From assembly GCA_003427395.1 (NCBI GenBank), contig BFEA01000361.1, positions 1,221,750-1,280,200 of the forward strand: a DNA stretch of 58,451 nt, read 5' to 3'. Positions within the stretch are counted from its first letter, which is position 1. Each line of letters begins with the position of its first letter. Position numbers and translations under genes: made by a program. Below are positions 1 to 10,259 of this stretch, piece by piece. The notes below the pieces were generated by a model, which saw nothing but the letters and a program-made list of their open reading frames with translations, was not told the origin of the DNA and ran no database searches. This DNA comes from Chara braunii. Lineage: Eukaryota > Streptophyta > Charophyceae > Charales > Characeae.

Positions 1-187
1 CCCCCCGCCACACACACACACACACACATTCCATCGATAGGATGAGCAAAATTGGAATGAATCTTCCGCTGAAACGTGGAAATATACACTGCCACTTCTT
101 AATTTGCTCATTCTATCGATGCAAGTAGCGTGCGGCGAGCCGCGGGGTTGGAGACTTAGCTGTTGGTCGAGGTTGGAGGTTTGTCGG

Positions 188-218
<31 letters not shown>

Positions 219-219
219 C

Positions 220-270
<51 letters not shown>

Positions 271-476
271 ACACATTCCATCGATACGATGAGCAAAATC
301 GAAATGAATATCCACTAAAACATGGAAATATACACTGCCACTTTTTGATTGTGTGTGTGTGTGTGTGTGTGTGTTGTGTGTGTGAGAGAGAGAGAGAGAG
401 CCGATAAATCTCCAACTTCGTGGCTCGCGTCATGCTGCTTCCATCGATAAGAACAACAAAATCGGAATGAATCGTT

Positions 477-551
<75 letters not shown>

Positions 552-770
552 CGATAAGTCTCCAACCTCATGGCTCGTGTCATGCTACTTCCATCGATAG
601 GATGAGCAACATCCAAGGAATCTTTGGCTAGAACATGGAAATATACACTACCTGGTTGAATGTGGCCGACCGCGTCATGCTACTTCCAGCGATAGAATGA
701 GCATAATTGAATGAATCTTCCCCTAGAACATGGAAATATACACTACCTGGTTGAACATGGCCGACACCTT
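1..770. repeat. Compound microsatellites interspersed with a ~65-bp dispersed repeat
   Basis: TG/CA and GA/CT dinucleotide runs alternate with copies of a motif that reads roughly TTCCATCGATAGRATGAGCA, then AATGAATCTTCC, then AACATGGAAATATACACT. Direct copies begin near 30, 276, 440, 588 and 686; an inverted copy of the first part lies at about 98-130. The open frames across this stretch are products of dinucleotide repeats and are not considered genes. A weaker relative of the motif occurs at 29164-29200. Confidence 0.8.
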
Positions 771-827
771 CGACGACGCGCCGCGAAAAAAAACCGTAGT
801 GAAAAAAGAGCCCGTTCATAAATTCGC

Positions 828-1025
828 GCCAACACCAACCCCAAAAAATAAATCGCGTCGGGCCCACGAAGCCGCGCCAACACCAACCCCCCAAAAAAAA
901 CGGTCGTTAACAAAAAACAACGTCGGGCCAACACCAACCCCAAAAAATAAATCGCGCCGGGCCCACGAAGCCGCGCCAACACCAACTCCCCCCAAAAAAC
1001 GGTCGTTAACAAAAAACAGCGTCGG
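828..1025. repeat. Two-copy 99-bp tandem repeat
   Basis: Two consecutive units start at 828 and 927 with GCCAACACCAACCCC followed by an AAAAAATAAATCGCG block, a GGGCCCACGAAGCCGCG block and an ACGGTCGTTAACAAAAAACA block. The two units differ at only a few positions, suggesting a recent duplication. All frames are open because the unit length is a multiple of three, so the open frames here are not evidence of a protein. Confidence 0.8.
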
Positions 1026-1131
1026 GCCCACGGTGCATCGGGTCCGCATGGGAAAAAGTCTCAGCGGGATGCGTCACACGAGACCCGCGTTTTTGCTTTA
1101 GAGTATTAGGAAAGTATGGCAAACAGGGGAA

Positions 1132-1776
1132 ATGGGCGAGAGAGTGGGACAAGGGGTGTTGAACCTCCTCTACAAGAAAGGGGATAAGATGGGCGTCCAA
1201 AACTACCGGCCTATAACACTTCTTACGGTTGTCTACAAAATGTTGTCTAAAGCCTTGGCCAATCGAATAATTCCGATTATGGAGGATATTATCCATCCAT
1301 CTCAAACCGTTTTTTTGCAGAATACAAACATACAGGAAAATATCATCCTAGTGCATGAGGTTTTACAGCTTGCCAGACACACCCGTCAGAATGCGGCCTT
1401 GATCTTTATTGATTTTGAAAAAGTTCATGACCATGTCGACTGAAACTTTCTGGACAAAAGTTTAGAAAAAATTAACTTTGGGCCGGATTTCCGGCGATGG
1501 GTTCGGATTCTGCACCAGAACGCGAATGCTTGTATTCAAGTCAATGGGAGTTTGATGCCACCTCTAAAGCTAGAACGGTTGGTCCACCAAAGCGACCCGA
1601 TCACCCCCTTTTTATTCTTGATCATCATGGAGGCGTTGACCGCCAACCTACGAGCTCATAAGAGTATTACTAAAATTCGTATCGCACATATATCGGAAGA
1701 GGTCATCCCCATCTGCTCCCTATTCGTAGACGACCTCACAGTCATGGTAGAGGTCACGCACAACAACATAATATGA
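1132..1776 (+). pseudogene. LINE reverse transcriptase fragment
   Basis: The first frame (1132-1443) has the L1-type RT signatures LLYKKGDK, YRPITLLTVVYKMLSKALAN and ALIFIDFEKVHDHVD, ending in a stop where an intact copy would continue. The second piece (1552-1776) reads QSDPITPFLFLIIMEAL, matching the QGDPLSPLLF motif, and then SLFVDDLTV. The usual catalytic FADD box is FVDD here, keeping both aspartates. A stop lies between the pieces and another follows. These are decayed coding remnants of the enzyme that performs target-primed reverse transcription. Confidence 0.8.
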
Positions 1777-2679
1777 CAGTGAATTGGGGAAGCAAGACAC
1801 AAGGGTGGTGGTTACACTACCAGGGGGGGCGCCCCCCAGACTCACCACAGATCGCATGGTTGCCGCTAGATGTTCCGCAAAGGATCCTTGGGGTATCCAT
1901 GACAGCGATAGGATGCCCACCAACTAATGACGAATGGATAAGTACTCCCGCCCTGCAAAAAAATTGTAATTGGAACAATAGGCATACCTCCCTCTTTGGC
2001 CGAGCACTGGTTATCAATAACGTTGCTTTTGCAGCCTTATGGTATAAATCGGTTCTTTGGCTGTTGAGTAAGGGAGCATTGAGACAACTTAGGAGAAAGG
2101 CAGCGACTTTTCTATGGACGGGGGGTAGTGAGAATGGCAATGTCATCAACAGGGTAGTATGAGTGTTAATTATCCAACCTAAAGCTCAGGGGGGTCCGGG
2201 GATCATAGACCCCGCCACACAAACTCAGGCATTGCGTCTGCATTGGGTTAAAAGACTGATTTTCACACCCCACAGCCCGTGGTGCATATTGGCCCTAGAG
2301 CAACTAGCTCGTCTGACTCCATCCACCCCGCAAGTTGTGCATCCATTGACCCGGCTAGAGGACCGCTAGTGGACAATCCCGCGCAAATGCTCAAGGAAGG
2401 GGGGCGGATGGGAAGGGGGGCGGATGGGAAGGGGGGGACCAGCCAAGAGAAAAATTTTGGCCATCTTTGTTGGCAGTATGGAGAAGGCTTCCACTCCCTG
2501 ACAACCCCCCCCCGGACCGTTGGGAGGAGATCTATCGGCAGCCTCTGTTCAGAGACCAATGGCTGACATATCAAAGGGGTTGTACCAGATCGAGCTCATA
2601 TCTGCCATGGAAAAGTTGGGTTAATTATGGAGTGCTCAGAATAGGGGATCTTTGGGACCAAGGCAAACGAGACTGAAAA
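1777..2679 (+). pseudogene. LINE post-RT (thumb/connection) fragments
   Basis: The frame at 1773-2162 contains VPQRILGVSM, then GRALVINNVAFAALWYKSVLW and RRKAATFLWTGG, typical of the region after RT in plant LINEs (LGV..., GR..LI..V..S...Y, FLW). The frame at 2163-2369 continues with IIQPKAQGGPGIIDP and RLHWVKRLI, matching the conserved PK..GGLG...P segment. Stops separate the pieces, and a small duplicated GGGGCGGATGGGAAGG unit at 2400-2430 disrupts the frame. Confidence 0.7.
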
Positions 2680-3507
2680 ATGGCCAACCAACTATGGGAA
2701 ACTCTACATCATTGTCACCATGTGGAGAAACATTTGGAGGATCTAATTAAGAGTGTTCCACCAGCATGGTACCGTATTCTCAAACAAGGACCTTCCCTCA
2801 AAGAAGGGGACTGGATAGCGACCAAGAAGGTACCGACATGCATTGGCCAAATTCATATGATAGATCCCCAAATGGTTCTGGTGGAGTACTATGAGAGTAC
2901 GCGAATGGGGATCCTTGAAGGAAGTAGAGCCCCTTTTGAATGGACAAAGACGGCTTGGGTTTACCGGATCCGGGTCATGGTAGAGAGAGGAGTGAAGGTA
3001 GCTTACCAACCAGAGTGGGCTGTTCATGAGTTAGCCTTGGACCCGGTGGAATGGACTTGGTCGCTTCCCCAGAGAAAGAAGGGGGGTGCAGCAGGTCAGA
3101 TAACCCTCTACCGGTTGTCGGTCAAATCCGCCAACACGATGCTTAGGCCCAAGCGCTGCCTAAGGGATGTGGTTATCGATCGCTGGGCCAACCAGCTTAA
3201 TGGGGACCGTTCTCTCCTGAAGCCTATTCGTTGGTTCCAAGACCAGAAATCTAACCCTGCGAAAATATTGTCCCTACAGTGGCAGAAAGCGCACCGCTGC
3301 CTGCCCACAAATGATTGGCTAATAGACCGCACCAACATGGAACAGGGAGGCCTGGCGCTGCCATGCTGTCAGCAATGTCTGCACATGTTCCCTGCCCGCA
3401 AGAGGGCGGAGACTATTGAGCATATTTTTATGCGATGCCCAATAGCTCGGTTTATGTGGAGGTGGTGGGACCGGATTTGGTGGAAGATGGTGACAGAGTT
3501 TCCCTGA
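2680..3507 (+). pseudogene. LINE C-terminal region with zf-RVT domain
   Basis: A 275-codon frame holds the module ELALDPVEWTWS (shared with the two LINE pieces at 55.6 and 56.9 kb) and ends in a zf-RVT-like segment: WQKAHRCLPTNDWL, a CCQQC pair, then AETIEHIFMRCPIARFMWRWW. In plant LINEs this domain follows RT and is thought to bind nucleic acid. It is cut off by a stop at 3505-3507, and the following reading in other frames suggests further decay. It is a fragment, not an independent gene. Confidence 0.8.
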
Positions 3508-3794
3508 CCATGGTCATGGCGGGCTATTTTGGTGGGCCATTGGCCATTGGCAGGAGAACGTTCGGCTTTTGTTGAAGACATGTTCTGGTTGGCCAGGAGG
3601 ACGGTGATGTGGGCTCTCTGCAGACAGAGGTGTGTTTTGGCCCTGGTTTGATGACAGTCTCAAATATGCCGCTACGAAAGGCAAGGTTACAGAAGGAGGT
3701 CCCGCTGGTGCCCCCCAGTGGCTCCCTCTGCTCCCTCTGTACAGTACATAGTCAGAGGTGTGGGACGCTGGACCCGATTTTCCAGCAGGTGGAT

Positions 3795-3850
3795 GTTGTC
3801 AGTATCATCATTATCGTCACCATTACCATTATCACCATCTACATCATGAG
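3795..3850. repeat. ATC/ATT-rich simple tract at LINE 3' end
   Basis: A run of degenerate CATCAT, CACCATTACC and ATCACCATC triplets separates the LINE remnant from the LTR array. It may be a LINE 3' tail or a simple repeat. Confidence 0.5.
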
Positions 3851-3854
3851 GGAC

Positions 3855-6268
3855 TGTGACGCCCAACCTCACGCCTAGAGCGACTTCCTGATCAGAGTGG
3901 GATGTGGGCCTCGAAGTGCGAAAAGGGGTGTGCCAAGGATTTTTTGGGAAAGTGGGGGTGGAGTCCCAGGTCGGAACTGAGATCTCCTGTGGCAAAGTTT
4001 CAGGGGCATAGATGCAATAGGGCTAAGGGGGCGAGTTACTTCCAGTCAGATGTTGTTCGATGTCGTGTAGCATAAGGCACATGGCATGCGCGGTGCATTC
4101 AAGGTCGTCCGGTTCGTCTGTTTTGGTGGCGGCGATTTGGGGATAGGCCCACCCGGGATAGTCGCGTTCCCGATGAGTCAGACCTTTGGGTGCAGACACG
4201 TGGCGTCTGTCGTCGCGTGTTTTGGTTAGGCCCCCTAGTTTCAGGGGCTCGTCGATTGCCGCGTCGCCGACAATTCCCGCAAGGCATGCGGGGCCAGTAT
4301 GAGGCGATGGAGTTCCACGGAACCACCATGAGTTGGTGATACGGGAGGAGGAGACAGAAGGGAGGGAAATTAGTAGTGATAACGACGAAACCGGGGGATA
4401 TGAAGTAGTGCGAGTTATCCGTAGTTGGATAATCGGGGCACCTCGGATCGCTGGTTACGGCACAGTGAAACTCCCTGGGGCACAATCGATTCTCAGTTAA
4501 GCAGGCGAATTCCGGATATCTTTGCCTAATGCATTCCCTCACCCAAGGGTCAAAGTACTCCGAGTCCCAAGAGCTCAACATCTTATCATTGCGGTGTGCT
4601 AGAATTCTTCCACACGCGTCTAATCGGCAACGGGATGTTCCGTCGTGATATCGGAATTCGTTTGCGTTTAGGTGCGAGGGGGAAGGACAATCCCCGTTTG
4701 CCTGAAGGCGTCAAGTTCATCGATGGTCCCGAATCGGCGCGCGTGGATACGTGTAGGCTGCGCATATCAGATCGCGCTTACACGCACCCCCGCGAGGTAT
4801 TCGCTTGTTTTTGGACAAACAACTACCCAATCATTTAATCACTCCGTGATCCCACGCGCAATCATTTATGCGCATACAAGGTGCTACTGCACATCTGACA
4901 ACAGTAGATCAAAGAAAACAAACAGCAATAATGACGACTACGTGGAAGTTCCTACTATGCTCACAAGGCTATTAAAATGGCAAGCGAAGGCACAAACAGA
5001 CAAAGGAAAAGCAAACAGACATAACATTCATTCATCCATTCATTCGACATAACACGCGATAAACGAGATCGAGACCAATTGCAAAAACGAGTGTGGGCGG
5101 AAACCAAGCCAAGATTCGAAAACAAAAGAGAACGGGCGAATCGCCCTGAGCCGAGATCAAAATTTATATACAAAAGCAAGGAGGGAGACAAGACAAGGAA
5201 AATTGCAAACCACGTCCATCAACCTCAGCTCCCTCTTTTTCTTTCTTTCTCTTCCATGCGGACAGTCCGTCGTCACGCACCAACCCACGAAGTCGTCACC
5301 CCGCTTAGTCCTCCCGCACCGGTCAGGTTCGCCCGCACCCACAGTCCGTTGTGGCCTTCGTCAACCCCGCCCGTTCGGCACCAGCTCGTCGGGTCGCCCA
5401 ACTCCCACTTCAACTCACCTCTTACTTCGCTCGCCGACCCTCACTGATCGCGCTCCCCGAGCTTCCAACAACTGGTTAAGAGAGTTATCTAATCGTGCAA
5501 CCGGAATTTATAGTATGCATGCATGCGCGAAGAACACGGAATTGCAAAGACTTAGAAAGGAGATTAAGAGAGGGAGCACCTACATTCTGCATGGCCAGAT
5601 CGCGGCGTGGGGGACGTAGCCACTCTCCACACATCGATCCGAGCATGCAGGCCGCGGGTGACTAGGCACAGCAAAAGGGAAAAAGGAGAGCGGGAAAGAC
5701 GAAGCTCAAGAAGAAATATGCAGTTACAATGGCGCCCGCCCAAAATTACAGTTACTTGCAAGATTAAGGGCGCCCACTAATCAGAGCTCCGCTGCAGCCG
5801 CAAAAAAGAAGCGTGCAAGAAGGACGACGCGCGGCAAAAGAAATCCCGAATTCCTAAATTCCTAGCTAATGCAAAAAGAAGCACAAATTCCGAAAAGAAA
5901 ATCCGAAGTTCCGAGAGTCGTCAATGGCTCGACAAGATTCGAAAAAGAAATTCAAAAAGAATGAAACAAAATTCCCGCGCGACCTCCGCACCTAAATCCG
6001 ACAACAGCATAAAAAATAAGCGACGTCAACCATTATTAATCGCGCCTGGTCGGCACGACAGCCACTCAATCGATCATCCCGGGGCTTGCCCGGGCCTGAA
6101 TCCAGCCATCCGAAAAGAAGCGGCGAAAGAGAAAAGACAAAAAAACGAGGACACTGATGCAATGCTCCCTCAATCACGATCTCCCATAGTTGGCCCAACC
6201 TTCCCAACTTAGGACCCCTCATTGTTATTGCGCAGAAAATTGCGCGGAACAGAAATCGGTTCGTCACA
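3855..6268 (-). repeat. Left LTR (3' LTR of unit A), about 2.41 kb
   Basis: It matches the middle and right LTRs throughout, apart from their private insertions. It begins TGTGACGCCCA and ends GTTCGTCACA, giving inverted termini. Landmarks shared by all three are the CCTCACGCC start, a GGGGAAGGACAATCCCC block near 4678 and a TTACAATGGCGCCCGCCC block near 5724. Small open frames inside (4099-4581 -, 4672-5052 +, 5079-5447 +) recur in every LTR copy but resemble no known protein. Confidence 0.8.
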
Positions 6269-6296
6269 TACGTGACACCCAGGGGGTTCCAATCTT

Positions 6297-6316
6297 AAGC
6301 AAGTTCCTACTTGCTT
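6297..6316. other. Perfect 8-bp hairpin beside the 3' LTR (unit A)
   Basis: AAGCAAGT, loop TCCT, ACTTGCTT. The same position is a hairpin in unit B (17494-17513) and in the diverged element (38852-38871), with a compensatory pair change in the latter. Confidence 0.6.
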
Positions 6317-6639
6317 GAATCATGACACGTGTCGATTTCTCTAATCGATCGACACGCGGAGCTTTCTGTTGCCACTTACCGTACGAAAAGAGTGTGGACG
6401 TCATCCAGTGTGGCATACGTGGCTCTATTCTACGAATTCCTCAGGAAGGGTTCTTTTCACTCCAAGGAGGGGATCTTTCGTGCCATCGCCGTGGCACATA
6501 CTAATCAACCATGCATCAATGTCCTAAGGGAAGGGGAAAGGGAAGATGATACATGGGGGCATGGCGAGGGGGTGTGTTAGTCGGGAGTGGGAGTTAGAAA
6601 GCGTTCCAACCCCGCGACTGTCTCCGGAAGCTCCTGATA

Positions 6640-7149
6640 TCAGTCGATCCGGTGGAAGCAAGGGAATCGATTACCACTATGAGGGAGGGAGGCGAGATAG
6701 TCAGGGTAGAGGGTGGCGAAGGTTCGGAAGAGTGCCGCGCGGAATCGATCGTGGTTCTCGCATGCAGCAATAGTCCCCGTGATCATGCAATAAACCTCGA
6801 CGATATTGTGGCCTCGCCGCGCGCCACTGAAGAGGAGGGCATGAAGACAGAAGTCGGGGAGGGCACACCGGGTCGAGGGGTGGGGGTGAACAGTGACAAC
6901 AAGGCGGGTGGCATAGAAAAATCGGAAGGTATTAATCGGGAAGGGATTACGGGGGAGGGTGACGCGGGTGGTGATCTTGTGGAGGGTGAAGTGATCAAGG
7001 GGACGACGGGATAAGGACCGGGGACGAAGCCCGATGGCCCACATCGGTACGGGCTCCAACTGGTGGACGATCGGAGGTGGAGGGGGAGGGGGATCGGCTT
7101 CGTCGCCGCCTGGCCGGTGCGCTCGAAGTCTCGACACCTGGGTCCCCAT
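6640..7149 (-). CDS. Retroelement extra ORF 'ORF4', unit A
   Basis: A 169-codon frame downstream of pol and partly overlapping the end of the acidic ORF3. It has a proline run near residue 20, then GLRPRSLSRRPLDHFTLHKI, later FFYATRL and NIVEVYCMITGTIAA. The same protein is readable in unit B and, clearly diverged, in the element at 39 kb (GQRPRSLSRRPLDYLTFHQV, FYTTRL, NIEVYCKIARTIPA). This amino-acid conservation suggests real coding. I recognise no domain. The start is uncertain, and the product could be the end of ORF3 reached by splicing or frameshifting. Confidence 0.5.
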   Translation of the reverse strand: MGTQVSRLRAHRPGGDEADPPPPPPPIVHQLEPVPMWAIGLRPRSLSRRPLDHFTLHKITTRVTLPRNPFPINTFRFFYATRLVVTVHPHPSTRCALPDFCLHALLFSGARRGHNIVEVYCMITGTIAACENHDRFRAALFRTFATLYPDYLASLPHSGNRFPCFHRID

Positions 7150-8555
7150 CTTCTGGCTTGGGCGGCTCCGGATCTTTGGCTGGATCGTCGGCGATCGGCA
7201 GATTTGCTCCGCTTGCGAATTTCAGTTGTCGCTTTCCGGCCGCAATCTCTTCTCGTTTACGTGCCGCCTCGGGGTCCTCCGCCTGAACGTCCGTATGTTC
7301 TGCCTGTTCTGCCGAGATCTCCCACTCGGATTCTTCCAGCTCCAGGTCCTCTTCTTCCTCTTTTTCTTCTTTTTCCTCGTCTTCCTCACTCTGATCCCCC
7401 TCGCTGTGTTCGCCGTAACTGCCTTCCTTCGGTGTTTCTTCTTCTTCGCCGTCCTCCTCATCGCCTTTTTCTTCTTCCTCTTCTTCTTCTATCGCTAGCT
7501 CCTCGTCTTCCGAGGCTGTTCGAGGATGGAAGAAGGCGATGTCGATTATCTTCCGCGGGTTCAGGTATCCCTGTTGCGATGGTGGGTTGTTTTTGCTTCG
7601 CGGCTCCTCGAGGCAAGCTGACCACTGGAGGTAAGCTGTTAGAGTTCGTGTAAGGACGCGTGGGACTGGGCTTTCGTCACCCTGAGAGACGATATCAAGA
7701 GGAAGATTGTCGACCAGCTGCGCGAGAGGGATCGTGAGTTCTTGCACGATTATCTGCCAATGGTCGGCCGCACTGATCCGAACAAAAATCCGAGGAGGTC
7801 TCCCTCCACTTCCGTCCTCTAAGCTTGTATGATGAGCAGCTCCAGGTACTCGATCCAAGCACGGTGTTCCTCGTCCCTTGTCCACGTGAGTCGCACCCCG
7901 ACCAGGCACACTGAAAGATCGATGAAATGTTCGCGCCACAGCTCCCACTGCCTAGGATCAAGGAGGGGAACGGCGAGCGGCTCCAGACAGAAGGAGAAGC
8001 GAGGGTGAAGACAAGACTGCCAGAGGGTAGGGAAGAGAGATGGGAAGGCGAAGGTGGAGAGTTGGGAGAGGTTCATTGGGGGCGTTGAAAGGGGATGAGC
8101 TCCGGGAGCACCATCTCCGGCTCGTGATGGGACATTCGGATCCCACCGACCTCGATGCCGTCTGTGGGGACAAGATTGTCTCCGTGGCGAGAAAGCGAGT
8201 GACTCCACTCCGTCGCCAACTGCTGACCCCACTCCCTTAGTGACGTTCGGATCGCCGTATGTCGAAGCGGGCTGATCGCGCTGATATCGCCGCTGAAGGA
8301 GACGACGGTAGACACGTGGCTAACCCCCGGGGCTGACAGCCGATGAACAGCTACCGCTTCCGCCAACACAACCGCCTGACGATTGCTCGCGAAGAGGAAC
8401 TCTGCTGCCGCGTATACCCCTGTGGTACGGAAGAACTGCGCAAGATGTAGAAGATCCAGACTGAAGCGCGGATGATGAACTTGTCAGATTGCCGAGATGT
8501 AACCACGTGGCGCCAGCAGGTGATCACTGAGTGCTCGCTCAGTGAGAAAACTCAT
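6995..8555 (-). pseudogene. Retroelement extra ORF 'ORF3', unit A (broken, acidic)
   Basis: After the integrase tail a reading begins MSFLTERALSDHL at 8555 and continues in shifting frames to 6995. The last 317-codon frame (7948-6995) contains QELTIPLAQLVDNLPLDIVS, a long Glu/Asp-rich stretch of about 90 residues and an RRRRSRSPSPST tail. A TAG after LELLIIQA (about 7820) corresponds to a Trp codon in the 40-kb relative, so the reading is interrupted. It occupies the env position of retroviruses, but I see no signal peptide, membrane anchor or other envelope feature. Function unknown; the acidic tract followed by an Arg/Ser tail suggests a nuclear, basic-protein-binding role, which is speculation. 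Confidence 0.55.
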
Positions 8556-8639
8556 GGCGATGGTGAGGAGGTATGAGAGTGGGTGGGAGATGTAGGAGGG
8601 GACGAAGGTGATAGAGAATCGTCGTATTTTTTTTGAAGC

Positions 8640-9960
8640 GAAGGAGGAAGAATACGCTGCTGGAGATGAGGAGGAAGGGAGGAGACGTAGATAGGACACG
8701 TGGCGTAAAATCAACCGAGTCGATCGGCTCCCTGAGACCTCTGGCACGAGGCGAACCGTGTTCACCCTGTTCGGGCCGAGCTCGATCACGTGAAATCGCC
8801 CAAAGAATCATGGCACTATCTTCCCTTGGCAAGCACATTTCCTCACCTGCACCAAGTCCCCTAATTTATACTAGGGCCGCGGACCCGCGTTCCCGTTCCG
8901 GGCCTTGTAACTGCGAACCTGTCGGTCGTGGGCCAACTCGGTTATTTTCTGGCGTTTTCGGGCTAATCGGGCCAGGGACCTTTCCATCAGTTCCATGTGT
9001 CGCTTGACCTTGTCCCGAACCGTGGCTCTCGTAGGCCGTCGATTCAACGAAGACTCATCCGGGAGGCTCGGTATCGAAACGCAGGCCACACTATTGGTCC
9101 GTAATTGGAACGGGCTTAGGCCCGTCGATTTGTGAGGCGTTCTGCGATGGACCGCCAAGATGTGATCTACTATATCGGGCCAGGGCCTCGGATCCTGTGC
9201 CTCGATATTTCGTCGTAGCGCAGTCTTTATCACTCGATTTGCGTTTTCTACCACTGCAAGCCATTAGCTTGCGACATGTGGGGCGCAGTGTTCTGAATCG
9301 CAACGCCGTGTACGACCAGATTCCTCAAGACATTTTCCCTGAATTGTAGTCTTATTCTACCCCATTATCAGTCAAAATTTCCTTTGTGTCTTGGTGCATC
9401 CCTAAAAACCGGTTGACGTAGCACACAATTTCGGCCGCCTGTCGCGTTCGGCACGGATACGCCTCGATCCATTTCGAAAAATAGTCCACGAACACCAGTA
9501 GGATTGAATACTCGCAGCTATTAGGTCCAGGGGGCACCACTATATCGGTAGTATCCATGCTAACCCTTTGAAACGGTCGTTCAACTACCATCGGTACTAT
9601 CAATCTTGGCGGTTGAATCGGCGCCTTGTCAGCAGCGCAGACTTGACAGTTCGCGAGGATGAACTTCACATCGTCACGAATATTGGACCAATACCATTCG
9701 TTCTTATCGATTTTCGCTTCCGTGATCCGTACTGCAAAATGGGCTGCAATTTCCTCATGCGCCGTCTTAACCCAGTCATACCTCATGAACGGGTGAGGCA
9801 CTACCATCCGTCTTCCGTTTTTCTAATCGGCCCTCGTTCCATCGATAATACCGAGTTCTTTCGTTGGCCCTCCTCCGATCCTCCTTAGTGAAGTCCTGGA
9901 GGGGGTTTCCTACCAAGGTGGCAATTAGAGCGATGTCCGTCCATACCTCGACCCTTCTAA
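8640..9960 (-). pseudogene. Integrase with GPY/F-type tail, unit A
   Basis: The N-terminal zinc-binding part shows HPFMRYDWVKTAHEEIAAHF and CQVCAADK (HHCC). The core follows with VSMDTTDIV (first Asp), VDYFSKWIEAYPCRTRQAAEI and EILTDNGVE (second Asp), then ENANRVIKTALRRN for the Glu region. A frameshift near 9345 splits the core. The tail reads RFHVIELGPNRVNTVRLVPE, like the GPY/F module that follows gypsy integrases. The enzyme inserts the cDNA into chromosomes. This copy is broken by the frameshift and by stops (one before FFGRF). Confidence 0.8.
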
Positions 9961-10004
9961 ACTTCCGGGTCTTTTCCAACCCTTCAGACGTGGCATCAAG
10001 AAAT

Positions 10005-10200
10005 CGAGNTTCCGTCGGGATCTTATCAGTCCGACACAAGGGACACAAGCAAGGCTTATCGTCGTCTCTGTACTGGATGCACGAGCCATGGGCTTGTGCG
10101 ACACACTGTCAACAATCTACTACCCATTCCGCATACCCTTCTCCACTAGGACGCATTGAGATCGAGTAGACACGCGAGATCGCTTCGCAAAAATAACAAA
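10005..10200 (-). pseudogene. PHD finger within pol, unit A (decayed)
   Basis: Between RNase H and integrase, the reading corresponds to the intact C4HC3 finger of unit B. In this copy a 3-base insertion and a TGA (10108-10110 region, CGA in unit B) interrupt it just before QCVAQAHGSC, and one base is unread (N at 10009). The final CPLCRTDKIPTE segment is intact. Confidence 0.65.
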
Positions 10201-10259
10201 ATTTGTCGGGCAGGGAGAGAAAAGATGAAGGGGAAAGGGGAGAGAGAAGAGTTGTAGGA

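Larger units (their letters stand above)
1090..3850 (+). mobile_element. Decayed non-LTR retrotransposon (LINE), 5'-truncated
   Basis: Fragments of one ORF2-like protein follow each other in the + direction in shifting frames: reverse transcriptase, then the post-RT region, then a C-terminal zf-RVT cysteine/histidine domain. The 5' half (endonuclease) is absent. The element ends before a short ATC-rich tract, and the LTR array is inserted immediately downstream at 3855. Several stops and frameshifts show it is inactive. Plant L1-clade LINEs have this domain order. Confidence 0.8.

Noticed and set aside
4099-5447. Open frames within the LTRs (also in the two other copies)
   Set aside because: Conserved only because the LTRs are copies; disrupted in the diverged LTR and without recognisable domains.
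7034-7653. Plus-strand ORFs rich in Phe/Leu opposite the Glu-rich ORF3
   Set aside because: Complementary shadow of the acidic tract.
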